DNA of 64,000 nt from assembly GCF_003201855.1 (NCBI RefSeq), contig NZ_QJKI01000012.1:1-64000 (forward strand), written 5' to 3'. The notes beneath the pieces were generated by a model. That model had not been told where the DNA came from. It did not search any database and was given only the letters and a program-made list of their open reading frames with translations. This document shows positions 37,528 to 46,727 of the stretch, one piece after another. The position numbers were made by a program, and so were the translations under genes. The DNA is from Rivihabitans pingtungensis (lineage in GTDB: Bacteria > Pseudomonadota > Gammaproteobacteria > Burkholderiales > Aquaspirillaceae). How positions within the stretch are numbered: position 1 is the first letter of the stretch; each line of letters starts with the position of its first letter.

Positions 37528-38733
37528 ATGAACCAGGCATTTATCTGTGACGCCGTGCGCACCCCGATTGGCCGCTATGGCGGCGCCTTGGCCGGCGTGC
37601 GCGCCGACGACCTGGGCGCGGCGCCCTTGCAGGCGCTGATGGCGCGCCACCCGCAGCTGGATTGGGCGGCGGTGGACGACATTCTGTATGGCTGCGCCAA
37701 CCAGGCCGGTGAAGACAACCGCAATGTGGCGCGCATGTCGGCGCTGCTGGCCGGGCTGCCCATCCAGGCGCCGGGCACCACCATCAACCGCCTGTGCGGC
37801 TCGGGCATGGACGCCATTGGCCAGGCAGCGCGGGCGATCAAGGCCGGCGAAGCCGAGCTGATGCTGGCCGGCGGGGTGGAAAGCATGTCGCGCGCGCCGT
37901 TTGTGCTGGCCAAGGCTGACAGCGCGTTTTCGCGCCAGGCGGCGATTTACGACACCACCATCGGCTGGCGCTTTCCCAATCCGCGCATGAAGGCGCTGTA
38001 CGACACCCACTCGATGCCGCAAACCGCCGACAACGTGGCCGCCGAATTCGCCATCAGCCGCGCCGACCAGGACGCCTTTGCCTGGCGCAGCCAGCAGCGC
38101 TGGGCCGCCGCCGACGCCGCCGGGCGCTTTGCCGACGAGCTGATTCCGCTGCAGATTCCGCAGAAAAAAGGCGAGCCCACCACGGTGACGCGCGACGAGC
38201 ACCCGCGCCCGGACACCACGCTGGAGCAACTGGCGCGACTCAAGGGCGTCAACGGCCCGGAACTGAGCGTCACCGCCGGCAATTCGTCTGGCGTCAACGA
38301 CGGCGCCTGCGCGCTGTTGCTGGCCTCGGCCGCCGCCGCCCAGCGCCATGGCCTGACCCCGCTGGCGCGGGTGGTGGGCATGGCCACCGCCGGCGTGCCG
38401 CCGCGCATCATGGGCTTTGGCCCGGCCCCGGCGGTGAAAAAAGTGCTGGCGCACACCGGCCTGACGCTGGCCGACATGGACGTGATCGAACTCAACGAAG
38501 CCTTTGCCGCCCAGGCGCTGGCCGTGCTGCGCGACCTGGGGCTGGCCGACGACGCCAGCCACGTCAACCCCAATGGCGGCGCCATCGCCATGGGCCACCC
38601 GCTGGGCATGAGCGGCGCCCGGCTGGTGACCACTGCCGCGTATGAACTGCGCCGCCGTGGTGGCCGCTACGCGCTGTGCACCATGTGCATTGGCGTAGGC
38701 CAGGGCATCGCCATGGTGATCGAGCGGGTGTGA
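37528..38733 (+). CDS. paaJ: 3-oxoadipyl-CoA/3-oxo-5,6-dehydrosuberyl-CoA thiolase
   Basis: A 401 aa thiolase with nucleophile Cys90 (NRLCGSGMDAIGQAA), GHPLGMSGAR histidine and the second catalytic Cys387 (CTMCIGVGQG). It performs both thiolytic cleavages that give acetyl-CoA and succinyl-CoA. The ATG at 37528 has AAGGAG 7 bases upstream and lies 10 bp after the paaK stop. Similar to PcaF of the beta-ketoadipate pathway; the location supports the PaaJ role. Confidence 0.93.
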   Translation: MNQAFICDAVRTPIGRYGGALAGVRADDLGAAPLQALMARHPQLDWAAVDDILYGCANQAGEDNRNVARMSALLAGLPIQAPGTTINRLCGSGMDAIGQAARAIKAGEAELMLAGGVESMSRAPFVLAKADSAFSRQAAIYDTTIGWRFPNPRMKALYDTHSMPQTADNVAAEFAISRADQDAFAWRSQQRWAAADAAGRFADELIPLQIPQKKGEPTTVTRDEHPRPDTTLEQLARLKGVNGPELSVTAGNSSGVNDGACALLLASAAAAQRHGLTPLARVVGMATAGVPPRIMGFGPAPAVKKVLAHTGLTLADMDVIELNEAFAAQALAVLRDLGLADDASHVNPNGGAIAMGHPLGMSGARLVTTAAYELRRRGGRYALCTMCIGVGQGIAMVIERV

Positions 38734-38771
38734 CCGCGCTTTACCCCATAACCATCAGGAGAGACCACATC

Positions 38772-39923
38772 ATGCAAGCATCCATCCGCAACACCCTGTT
38801 TGGCCTGGCGCTCGCCGTGGCGGCCGGTCACGCCAGCGGCGCAGAGCCGATCAAAATCGGCTCGGTGCTGTCGGTCACCGGCCCGGCGGCGTTTTTGGGC
38901 GACCCCGAACTGAAAACCCTGCAAATGTACGTCGAGGACATCAACAAAAAAGGCGGCGTGCTGGGCCGGCCCTTGCAACTGGTGCACTACGACGACGGCA
39001 GCGACGCCAACAAGGCCAATGGTTTTGCCAAGCGGCTGATCGACGACGACAAGGTGGACGTGCTGATTGGCGGCACCACCACTGGCTCGACCATGTCGAT
39101 GGTGCCGCTGGTCGAGCGCGCCGGCCTGCCGTTCATCTCGCTGGCCGGCGCGGTGCCGATTATCGAGCCGGTGAAGAAATGGGTGTTCAAAACCCCGCAC
39201 ACCGACCGCATGGCCGCCGAAAAGATCTTTGAAGACATGAAAAAGCGCGGCCTGAGCAAGGTGGCGCTGCTGTCGGAAACCTCGGGCTTTGGCCAGTCGG
39301 GCAAAAAAGAAACCGAAGCAGTAGCCGGCAAATACGGCGTCAGCCTGGTGGCCAATGAAACCTATGGGCCCAAAGACACCGACATGAGCCCGCAGCTGAC
39401 CAAGATCAAGAACACCCCCGGCGTGCAGGCTCTGTTCATCTTTGGCCTGGGCCAGGGCCCGGCCATCGCCACCAAGAACTACAAGCAACTGGGGCTGACC
39501 CTGCCCTTGTACCACGCCCACGGCGTGGCCTCGGAAGAGTTCATCAAGCTGGCCGGCCCGGCGGCCGAAGGCGTGCGACTGCCGGCGACGGCTTTGCTGG
39601 TGATCGACAAACTGGACGCCAAAGACCCACAAAAACCGGTGGTCACCGACTACGCCCGTGCGTTTCAGGCGCGCTGGAAAACCGATGTGTCTTCGTTTGG
39701 CGGTTATGCCTACGACGGGCTGATGCTGACGGTGGATGCCATCAAGCGCGCCGGCAGCGCCGACAAGGCCAAGGTGCGCGACGCACTGGAAGCCACCAAG
39801 GGTTATGTCGGCGCCAGCGGCAAGGTAAATATGAGCGCCAGCGACCATATGGGACTGGATTTGTCGGCCTTCCGCCTGGTGGAAATCAAAGCCGGTGACT
39901 GGGCGTTGTTGGGCAGCAAGTGA
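38772..39923 (+). CDS. Periplasmic substrate-binding protein for the Liv-type transporter
   Basis: A 383 aa LivJ-type type I periplasmic binding protein. The signal peptide (MQASIRNTLFGLALAVAAGH, cleavage after ASG or nearby) precedes EPIKIGSVLSVTGPAAFLG and the two-lobed domain (VLIGGTTTGSTMSMVP, FGGYAYDGLMLTVDAIKRAG). The livHMGF operon at 19.4-23.3 kb has no binding protein of its own, so this is the likely partner despite the 15-kb distance. Its place inside the paa operon points to phenylacetate or another aromatic acid as ligand (inference). CAGGAG precedes the ATG. Confidence 0.9.
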   Translation: MQASIRNTLFGLALAVAAGHASGAEPIKIGSVLSVTGPAAFLGDPELKTLQMYVEDINKKGGVLGRPLQLVHYDDGSDANKANGFAKRLIDDDKVDVLIGGTTTGSTMSMVPLVERAGLPFISLAGAVPIIEPVKKWVFKTPHTDRMAAEKIFEDMKKRGLSKVALLSETSGFGQSGKKETEAVAGKYGVSLVANETYGPKDTDMSPQLTKIKNTPGVQALFIFGLGQGPAIATKNYKQLGLTLPLYHAHGVASEEFIKLAGPAAEGVRLPATALLVIDKLDAKDPQKPVVTDYARAFQARWKTDVSSFGGYAYDGLMLTVDAIKRAGSADKAKVRDALEATKGYVGASGKVNMSASDHMGLDLSAFRLVEIKAGDWALLGSK

Positions 39924-39933
39924 AAGGGCCGTC

Positions 39934-40710
39934 ATGACTGATTCTGTGCTCACCGAAACCCACGGCCGGGTGGGGCTGATCCGCTTTAACCGCCCCGAGG
40001 CGATGAATGCGCTGAACGCCGACGTGGTGGCGGCGCTGGCCGCCGCCATCGACGACTTTGAAGCCAACCCGGACATCGGCTGTCTGGTGCTCACCGGCAG
40101 CGACACGGTGTTTGCCGCTGGCGCCGATATCGGCTTCATGAAGGATTTCAGCTATCTGCACGCCTACCGGACAGACTTTGTCACCACCGGCGGCTGGGAG
40201 CGGCTGAAAACCACCCGCAAGCCGGTGATTGCCGCCGTGGCGGGCTTTGCCCTGGGCGGCGGCTGCGAGCTGGCGATGATGTGCGACATGATTTTTGCCG
40301 CCGACACCGCCAAATTCGGCCAGCCGGAAATCCGCCTGGGCACGATGCCCGGCGCTGGCGGCACCCAGCGCCTGCCGCGCGCGGTGGGCAAGGCCAAGGC
40401 CATGGACCTGTGCCTGAGCGCGCGCATGATGGACGCCGCCGAAGCCGAGCGCGCCGGCCTGGTGGCGCGCCTCTACCCGGCGGCGCAACTGCTGGAAGAA
40501 ACCCTGAAGGCCGCGCAGACCATCGCCGGCTTCTCGCTGCCGGTGACGATGATGATCAAGGAATCGGTTAATCGCGCCTTTGAAAGCAGCCTGAACGAGG
40601 GCCTGCTGTTCGAGCGTCGGGTGTTTCACGCCACCTTCACCCTGGACGACCAGCGCGAAGGCATGCAGGCGTTTGCCGACAAGCGCAAGCCGGTGTTCCG
40701 CCATCAATAG
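39934..40710 (+). CDS. paaF: Enoyl-CoA hydratase PaaF
   Basis: A 258 aa crotonase-family hydratase. Both catalytic glutamates of classical crotonase are present: GGGCELAMMCD and GQPEIRLGTMPGAGGTQRL. PaaF hydrates 2,3-dehydroadipyl-CoA. The starter ATG at 39934 lies 10 bp after the binding-protein stop with GAAAGGG upstream. It could also supply the oxepin-CoA hydrolase activity missing from PaaN. Confidence 0.9.
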   Translation: MTDSVLTETHGRVGLIRFNRPEAMNALNADVVAALAAAIDDFEANPDIGCLVLTGSDTVFAAGADIGFMKDFSYLHAYRTDFVTTGGWERLKTTRKPVIAAVAGFALGGGCELAMMCDMIFAADTAKFGQPEIRLGTMPGAGGTQRLPRAVGKAKAMDLCLSARMMDAAEAERAGLVARLYPAAQLLEETLKAAQTIAGFSLPVTMMIKESVNRAFESSLNEGLLFERRVFHATFTLDDQREGMQAFADKRKPVFRHQ

Positions 40711-40718
40711 AGAGAGCC

Positions 40719-41504
40719 ATGTCTTATTCCACCCTTGAAATCCAGCGCAATGGCGCAGTGGCCACGCTGTGGATGAACCGCCCGGAAGTGTTCAACGCTT
40801 TTGACGAGCAGTTGATCGCCGAGCTTACCCAGGCCTGCCAGGCGCTGGACCACGACGACAGCGTGCGCGTGGTGGTGCTGGCTGGGCGCGGCCGGCATTT
40901 TTCGGCCGGCGCCGACCTGAACTGGATGCGCCGCGCCGCCAGCCACGGCGAAGCAGAAAACCTGGCCGACGCCCGCCAGTTTGCCCGCATGCTGCGCACC
41001 CTGGCCACCTTGTCCAAACCCACCGTCGCCCGCGTGCACGGCGCGGCGCTGGGCGGCGGCACGGGGCTGACCGCCGCCTGCCAGATGGCCATCGCCAGCG
41101 ATGACGCGGTGTTTTCTACCTCGGAAGTGCGCTTTGGCATCATCCCGGCGGTGATCAGCCCCTATGTGTTGCAGGCCATCGGCCCGCGCCAGGCGCAGCG
41201 CTATTTTCAAAGCGGCGAGCGTTTTGACGCCGCGCGCGCCTTGGCCATGGGCCTGGTCAGCGAGGTGGCCCCGGCCGCCCAGCTGGACGCGCGGGTGGCG
41301 GCGCTGGCCGAGTCGCTGTGCGCCGGCGGCCCGTGCGCACAACGCGCCGCCCGCGAGCTGATTGCCGCCGTACACGGCCGCCCGCTGGGCGAAGCCACCG
41401 ACGAAGACACCGCCCAGCGCATTGCCCGCCAGCGCGCCACCGCCGAAGCGCGCGAAGGCATCGCCGCCTTTCTGGAAAAACGCCCGGCCGACTGGCTGCG
41501 CTGA
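40719..41504 (+). CDS. Second enoyl-CoA hydratase/isomerase, LiuC-like
   Basis: A 261 aa crotonase-fold protein. The first catalytic glutamate position is not Glu (LGGGTGLTAACQMA) but the second is kept in TSEVRFGIIPAVISPYVL, a pattern typical of the methylglutaconyl-CoA hydratase (LiuC) group. The C-terminal EGIAAFLEKRPADW is standard for the family. It follows paaF by 8 bp and ends the operon. In this context it is a candidate oxepin-CoA hydrolase; alternatively it serves branched-chain or other acyl-CoA breakdown. Confidence 0.85.
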   Translation: MSYSTLEIQRNGAVATLWMNRPEVFNAFDEQLIAELTQACQALDHDDSVRVVVLAGRGRHFSAGADLNWMRRAASHGEAENLADARQFARMLRTLATLSKPTVARVHGAALGGGTGLTAACQMAIASDDAVFSTSEVRFGIIPAVISPYVLQAIGPRQAQRYFQSGERFDAARALAMGLVSEVAPAAQLDARVAALAESLCAGGPCAQRAARELIAAVHGRPLGEATDEDTAQRIARQRATAEAREGIAAFLEKRPADWLR

Positions 41505-41555
41505 GCCTTGCCGGATTCTGCTGTTCACCACAACAACCATTGGAGGAAGACACCC

Positions 41556-42707
41556 ATGACCCTGAATCGCCCCCTGCTGGCCCTCACCCTCAGCGGCCTG
41601 TCCACCGCTGCCCTGGCCGATGTCACCCTGTACGGCGCCATCGACGAAACCCTGGAGAGCGTTTCCGCCCGTGGCGCGGCCAATAGCGCGCTGAACATCG
41701 GCCAGACCACCCGCGTGACGTCCAACAGTTCGCTGATCGGTTTCAAGGGCGCTGAAGATCTGGGCAATGGCCTGAAAGCCATCTGGCAGGTGGAAAGCGG
41801 CCTGGCCATCGACACTGGCGGCGGCAATTTTGGCACCCGCGACACCTTTATCGGCCTGACCGGCCCGAGCATGGGCACGCTGCAATTGGGTTATCTGACT
41901 TCGTCCGCCCGCGCGATGGGCGGGATTTTTGATATCAACAAGGCCGGCACCGGCATTGGCATGTCGGCGGCCTTGTTGGGCAAGTTGGGCAATCTGGCGG
42001 TGACCGATGCCGCGCTGAAAACCCAGGCCACTGGCCAGATTGCGCTGTTCGACAGCCGCTTGCGCAATTCGGTGCAGTACACCACGCCGACCTTCAACAA
42101 CTTTTCGGGCAGTGCGCTGTACAGCACGGGCGAGAATGGCGTCGGCCCGCGTGCTTACAACGCCAATATCGGCGTGAAGTACGACGACGGCGCCTGGTTT
42201 GCCGCACTGGCTTACACCCGCTCGACCACCGGCGCGGACAACAGCTCGGCGACCAGCGTCAGCGCGTTCGAAAAAGTCAGCGATCTGCGCGCGGCGCTGA
42301 CTTATCGCTTTTCGGCCAACACCCGCATCGGCCTGATGTATGACCGCACCGACGGCGATCTGACCCGCGCAGGCGCGCTGGCCTATGGCGGCAGCGATGT
42401 GAAGCAGTCGGTGTGGTATGTCAACGGCGCGCTGGGCATCGGCGCCAATGGCCGCATCATTGCTCAGTACGGCCAGGCCGGCAAACTCAGCGGCGGCAGC
42501 GCGGCATTGGCCGATAGCGGCAAGGCGCGCCACTACACCTTGGGCTATGAGCATGATTTGTCCAAGCGCACGCTGTTCAAGGCGATTTACAGCGAGATTC
42601 GCAATAATCGCGCGGCCAATTACGATTTTGGCATCGGCAGCATTGGCGGGGTGGCGGCCGGCGCGGATCCGCGCGGCTTTGCCGTCGGCTTGCGTCATAC
42701 CTTCTGA
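41556..42707 (+). CDS. Outer-membrane porin, Gram-negative trimeric type
   Basis: A 383 aa beta-barrel porin of the betaproteobacterial general porin family. Signal peptide MTLNRPLLALTLSGLSTAAL, cleavage ALA-D; first strand DVTLYGAIDETLE; SLIGFKGAEDLGNGLKAIWQVE; C-terminal strand FAVGLRHTF ending in the required Phe. TGGAGGAAG precedes the ATG at 41556. It closes the paa operon region, only 51 bp after the last hydratase, and may be read with it to admit aromatic acids. A terminator follows. Confidence 0.92.
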   Translation: MTLNRPLLALTLSGLSTAALADVTLYGAIDETLESVSARGAANSALNIGQTTRVTSNSSLIGFKGAEDLGNGLKAIWQVESGLAIDTGGGNFGTRDTFIGLTGPSMGTLQLGYLTSSARAMGGIFDINKAGTGIGMSAALLGKLGNLAVTDAALKTQATGQIALFDSRLRNSVQYTTPTFNNFSGSALYSTGENGVGPRAYNANIGVKYDDGAWFAALAYTRSTTGADNSSATSVSAFEKVSDLRAALTYRFSANTRIGLMYDRTDGDLTRAGALAYGGSDVKQSVWYVNGALGIGANGRIIAQYGQAGKLSGGSAALADSGKARHYTLGYEHDLSKRTLFKAIYSEIRNNRAANYDFGIGSIGGVAAGADPRGFAVGLRHTF

Positions 42708-42760
42708 TGGGTGTTTCAGCGTCTGCCTGATTGGGTGGCGTTGCGTTTCCCCAGCTTGGG

Positions 42761-42789
42761 CCTCCGCCGGCAGTCGGAGGTCTTTTTTT
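42761..42789 (+). terminator. Rho-independent terminator after the porin
   Basis: A stem CCTCCG / CGGAGG (extendable by a G-U pair) with an 8-base loop is followed by TCTTTTTTT. It closes the paa-porin transcription unit; the next gene has its own AAGGAG ribosome site 24 bp later. Confidence 0.8.
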
Positions 42790-42812
42790 GCCCATTCTGC
42801 AAGGAGTTGGCC

Positions 42813-44447
42813 ATGCAGCCGATGCCGTCCGTCACGCCGATGTCCACCGAGCGGCCGTTTCCGCGCGGCCAGGTGGTGGTATGCCAGTATGACTTTAATT
42901 TTCATCTGACCTACGTCAACCCGGCGTTTGCCCGCATGCTGGGCTACAGCCGCGAAGAACTGGTGGGCCAGCCGCTGAAACGCATTGCCCACCCCGGCAT
43001 TCCGCAGGCGCTGCTGGACGACATCCGCGCCACCACCGGGCGCGGCCAGCCCTGGCGCGGCATGGCCAAAACCTTGCGCCGCGATGGCGGCTATGTGTGG
43101 TCGGAGTCCTTGATCATTCCGGTGCTCAAGCGCGGCGAAGTCACCGGCTATATGTCGATCCGCAGCGAGGCCAGCCCGCAGCGCATCGCCGCCGAAGAAC
43201 AACGCTACCGCGACATCCACGCTGGCGCGCGCCGTTATCACGAAGGGCGCGCGCCAGACTGGACGCGGGTGACGGCGTTTCACCTGCTGGCGACGCTGGG
43301 CACGGCGGCCACGCTGTCCGCCTTGTGTGCGCTGATGCTGTGGTGGGCGCCGGGCTGGCTGGCCGGGCGCGAAGGCGGGCTGGCGGCGCTGGCCGGCGGC
43401 TGCTGGCTGCTGACCCTGCTGGCCGCGCGCTGGCTGGGCCGGCGCACGCTGCGCGGGCTGGGCGACATCATCGGCCATTTTCACCGTATGGCCGAGGGCG
43501 ATCTCAGCCATGAAATTCCAGTCGGTGGCCGGGACGAAGTGGGCCGGGTGCTGGAAGCGCTGGCGGTGATGCAGGGGCATTTGCAGGTGCTGCTGGACGA
43601 AGTCGGTGCAGCAGCGCACACCACCGAGCAGGAAAACCTCGCCCTGCTGGCCGGCATTGACGCGCTGGGCCAGTCGGCGCAGCAGCGGCTGGATGGCATG
43701 GCGCAGTTGCGCGCAGTCAGCGCCGACACTCTGGCGGCGGTGGGCCGCGCCGACGCCGATGCGCAGGCCTGCGCCGACGCGGCGCGCGATTCGCTGGCGC
43801 TGGCGGCCGAGGGGCGCCGCCGGCTGAACATGGCGGCGGATGCCGCCACCGATGCCCGCGCCACGGTGGACAGCACCGGCGAGACGCTGGGCCGGCTGGA
43901 GGACGCCATTCGCGAGGTGGAAAAAATGTCGGCGCTGATTGGCGACATTGCCGCGCAAACCCATTTGCTGGCGCTGAACGCCGCCATCGAGGCCGCCCGT
44001 GCTGGCGAGCAGGGGCGCGGTTTTGCCGTGGTGGCCGACGAAGTGCGCAAGCTGGCCGAACACACCAGCGGCAGCATTGCCTCGATCAGCCAGCGCGCCG
44101 GCGACATCCGCGCGGTCAGCCGTCTGGCGCGCGACGGCATGCAGGCTGCCGCCCGCCAGGCGCACTGCGCCAGCGCGGCAGTGGAGGCCGGCCGCGACAA
44201 TGTGGCGGCCATGGCCGGCCACAGCGAAGCGATGAGCGCGCGCGTGGGCCAGATTGCCCAGGCCTGCGCCGCGCTGGGCGAGGCGATGACCGCTGCCCGC
44301 CAGCAGGTGGAAGATGCCCACCAGCAAACCAGCCGCGACCAGCATCGCCTGACGGCGGTGAATGCCGGCGTGGCCGCCGTGCGCGGCGAAATCGCCGCAC
44401 TGGCCGAGCGCATCGGCCGCTTTCGCGTGGCGCGCGGGCGCGGCTGA
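42813..44447 (+). CDS. PAS-domain methyl-accepting chemotaxis protein (Aer-like)
   Basis: A 544 aa chemoreceptor. An N-terminal PAS domain (residues about 20-120; [20 protein letters not shown]) resembles aerotaxis receptor Aer. Two membrane helices (about 155-205) and a HAMP segment ([15 protein letters not shown]) follow, then a methyl-accepting signalling domain whose conserved tip reads [20 protein letters not shown]; the usual Asn-Leu is His-Leu here. No periplasmic sensor domain is present, so it senses intracellular redox/energy or a PAS ligand. Lying beside the paa cluster, it may guide cells by energy gained from aromatic acids (inference). AAGGAG before the ATG. Confidence 0.9.
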   Translation: MQPMPSVTPMSTERPFPRGQVVVCQYDFNFHLTYVNPAFARMLGYSREELVGQPLKRIAHPGIPQALLDDIRATTGRGQPWRGMAKTLRRDGGYVWSESLIIPVLKRGEVTGYMSIRSEASPQRIAAEEQRYRDIHAGARRYHEGRAPDWTRVTAFHLLATLGTAATLSALCALMLWWAPGWLAGREGGLAALAGGCWLLTLLAARWLGRRTLRGLGDIIGHFHRMAEGDLSHEIPVGGRDEVGRVLEALAVMQGHLQVLLDEVGAAAHTTEQENLALLAGIDALGQSAQQRLDGMAQLRAVSADTLAAVGRADADAQACADAARDSLALAAEGRRRLNMAADAATDARATVDSTGETLGRLEDAIREVEKMSALIGDIAAQTHLLALNAAIEAARAGEQGRGFAVVADEVRKLAEHTSGSIASISQRAGDIRAVSRLARDGMQAAARQAHCASAAVEAGRDNVAAMAGHSEAMSARVGQIAQACAALGEAMTAARQQVEDAHQQTSRDQHRLTAVNAGVAAVRGEIAALAERIGRFRVARGRG

Positions 44448-44519
44448 GGCTGCGTCATCGCCGTGCAGGTGGAGGGGTGCGCCGTATGATTTCTGGCCTG
44501 CCCGGCCAGCCGTGCGGCT

Positions 44520-46727
44520 TCAGCGCGGTGGCCGGGCACCGGGCCTGGCCACCGCACCGCGCACTTCAAAGGTGAGTTTTTGCACCGTCTTGCCTTGCGC
44601 GTTCAGGAGTTCCAGCGTGTGGCGGCCCGGCCAGGGAAACCACGGCACGGCATCGCCCCGGCCCACCGGGCGGCCATCGATGCGCCATTGCGAACCGGGC
44701 ACGCCGCGTGCGCGCAGCAGCAGGCGCTGGTGTTTGGGCGGGATGTCCGGGTCGATGGCGTACACACTGCCAGGCAGCGGCGAAACAATGCCAGGCGCCT
44801 GACTGTCGCTGGCGCGCACGGCAACAATCTCGCGCTGCTCGCTGCCTGCCAGAAAATACTCCTCACGCTCGGCTTCCACCTCGTCGGCGTAGTGCACGCG
44901 CTGACGCTGCACGCCGGCCGGCGGCGCGGGCGGTGGCGACGGCGTGTGCTGGTGCAGGGCGTTGAGCACATCCAGCCACACCGGCGCCGCACCGTGCATG
45001 CCAGACACATCCCACATCGGCTGGCCGCTGGCGTTGCCCACCCACACGCCAACGGTATAGCGGCGGCTGAAGCCCAATGCCCAGTTGTCGCGCATGTCCT
45101 TGCTGGTGCCGGTTTTCACTGCGCTCCAATAGCGGGTGGACAGGGCGCTTTCCAGCCCGAAGGTGCGCGAGCGCGCGCCACGGTCGGCCAGAATGTCGGC
45201 GATGATAAAGCTGGATGCCGCGTCCAGCAGGCGCACCGGCCTGGCCGGCGGGGCATCCAGCGTCCAGCGCGGCGGGCTGGCCAATCCGCCCTGCGCCAGC
45301 GTGCGGTAGGCATTGGTCAAATCCAGCAGACGCACATCCGCCGCGCCCAGGGCCAGACTATAGCCATAAAAATCACCGTCACGGGTCAGCGTGCCCAGGC
45401 CCAGCGCGTGCAGGCGGTCACGCAACAGGCGCGGGCTGACCATCGCGACGGTGCGCACGGCAGGAATGTTCAACGACGCGCCCAGCGCACTGCGCACCGA
45501 CACCAGGCCTTTGAAATCACGGGAATAATTTTGCGGCGAATACAGCCCGCCAGCGGTGGCCATGTCCAGCGGACTGTCGTCCAGCAAGGCGGCGGCGGTG
45601 AGGTAGCGCTGTTGCAGCGCCAGCTGATACAAAAACGGCTTGAGCGTCGAGCCGGCCTGGCGCGGCGCGGTGACGCCGTCCACCTCGCGCGCGGCGGACA
45701 ATTCACCACTGGAGCCCACCCAGGCCAGGATGTCGCCGCTGGCGTTATCCAGCACCAGCACCGCGCCGTCTTCTACATGACGCCGGGCCAGGCTGGCCAG
45801 ATGGCGGTGCAGGACAGCGGCAGCCAGCCGTTGCAGGCGGGCGTCCAGCGTAGTGCGCACCACCCGGCCGGCCGGGTCGCGGCGCTGCTCGGCCAGCTTG
45901 CGGGCAAAATGCGGGGCCAGTTGTACGGTCAGCGCCTGGCCACCCTGCCGACGGCCAAGCGCCTGCTGAGTCAGCAAGGTCAGTTGCTGGCAGGCGCGCT
46001 GGCCGGCGGCGGCATCTGGTGCGGGCAGATGCAGTTGGACGGCCTCGTCAGCCTGCATGTCTTGATATACCGTGCAGGCGCGGCGGCTGAGCGTGGCAGC
46101 GTCGGCATTCGGGCCACGCAGCAGGGCGGCCAGGATGGCGGCTTCCTGGCGGTTCAGACCGTCGGGCAGTTTGTCGAACAAGGCCCGCGACACCGCGCCC
46201 ACGCCCACCAGCTCGCCGCGAAAGCTCACCAGATTCAGATACGCCTCCAAAATCTCGGCCTTGCGCCAATGGCGCTCCAGCGCAACAGCCGACCAGCCCT
46301 GGCCCAGTTTCTGCCAGACGCTGCGCCCGCCAGCGCCCGCCTTCAGCTCGGCGTCCAGCAGGCCGGCCAGTTGCATGGTCAGCGTCGAGGCGCCACGGGT
46401 GCGGGTGTTCCACAGATTGGCCCAGGCGGCAGCAGCCACCCCCGACCAATCCACGCCACTATGCTGGTAAAAGCGTCGATCTTCAGACAAGACCAGGGCA
46501 TGGCGCAGTGCCGGCGACATCTCGGCCAGGCTCACCCAGTCCTGCCGGCGCGCCTGCTTGTCGCGGCGCAGGCGCTGGATTTCTTCGCCATGGCGATCGA
46601 CATACACCACATCCGACGCCAGCCAGGCGGCCTTGACCTCGGCCAGACTGGGTGTCGCCTGCGCTGTGCTGGCCAGCATCAGCCCGCAGACCAGCACGAG
46701 CGCGCGCCATCCCGTCTTAACGCGCAT
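44520..46727 (-). CDS. pbpC: Penicillin-binding protein 1C
   Basis: A 735 aa bifunctional class A-type PBP. An N-terminal signal/anchor is followed by a GT51 glycosyltransferase domain (LSEDRRFYQHSGVDWSG with catalytic Glu, RGASTLTMQLA), a transpeptidase domain (SxxK in AGSTLKPFLYQ, SLN in LGASLNIPAV, KTGTS) and a C-terminal BiPBP domain (about 635-735). PbpC is characteristically paired with a bacterial alpha-2-macroglobulin, as here; the start overlaps the end of that gene by 11 bp. The pair probably repairs peptidoglycan and traps invading proteases in the periplasm. Confidence 0.95.
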   Translation of the reverse strand: MRVKTGWRALVLVCGLMLASTAQATPSLAEVKAAWLASDVVYVDRHGEEIQRLRRDKQARRQDWVSLAEMSPALRHALVLSEDRRFYQHSGVDWSGVAAAAWANLWNTRTRGASTLTMQLAGLLDAELKAGAGGRSVWQKLGQGWSAVALERHWRKAEILEAYLNLVSFRGELVGVGAVSRALFDKLPDGLNRQEAAILAALLRGPNADAATLSRRACTVYQDMQADEAVQLHLPAPDAAAGQRACQQLTLLTQQALGRRQGGQALTVQLAPHFARKLAEQRRDPAGRVVRTTLDARLQRLAAAVLHRHLASLARRHVEDGAVLVLDNASGDILAWVGSSGELSAAREVDGVTAPRQAGSTLKPFLYQLALQQRYLTAAALLDDSPLDMATAGGLYSPQNYSRDFKGLVSVRSALGASLNIPAVRTVAMVSPRLLRDRLHALGLGTLTRDGDFYGYSLALGAADVRLLDLTNAYRTLAQGGLASPPRWTLDAPPARPVRLLDAASSFIIADILADRGARSRTFGLESALSTRYWSAVKTGTSKDMRDNWALGFSRRYTVGVWVGNASGQPMWDVSGMHGAAPVWLDVLNALHQHTPSPPPAPPAGVQRQRVHYADEVEAEREEYFLAGSEQREIVAVRASDSQAPGIVSPLPGSVYAIDPDIPPKHQRLLLRARGVPGSQWRIDGRPVGRGDAVPWFPWPGRHTLELLNAQGKTVQKLTFEVRGAVARPGARPPR

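Noticed and set aside
40704..44345. A 1213-codon minus-strand open frame
   Set aside because: It is antisense to paaF-region hydratase, porin and chemoreceptor genes with clear motifs; composition (Gly, Ala, Arg, His, Gln rich) is that of a GC-rich shadow frame.
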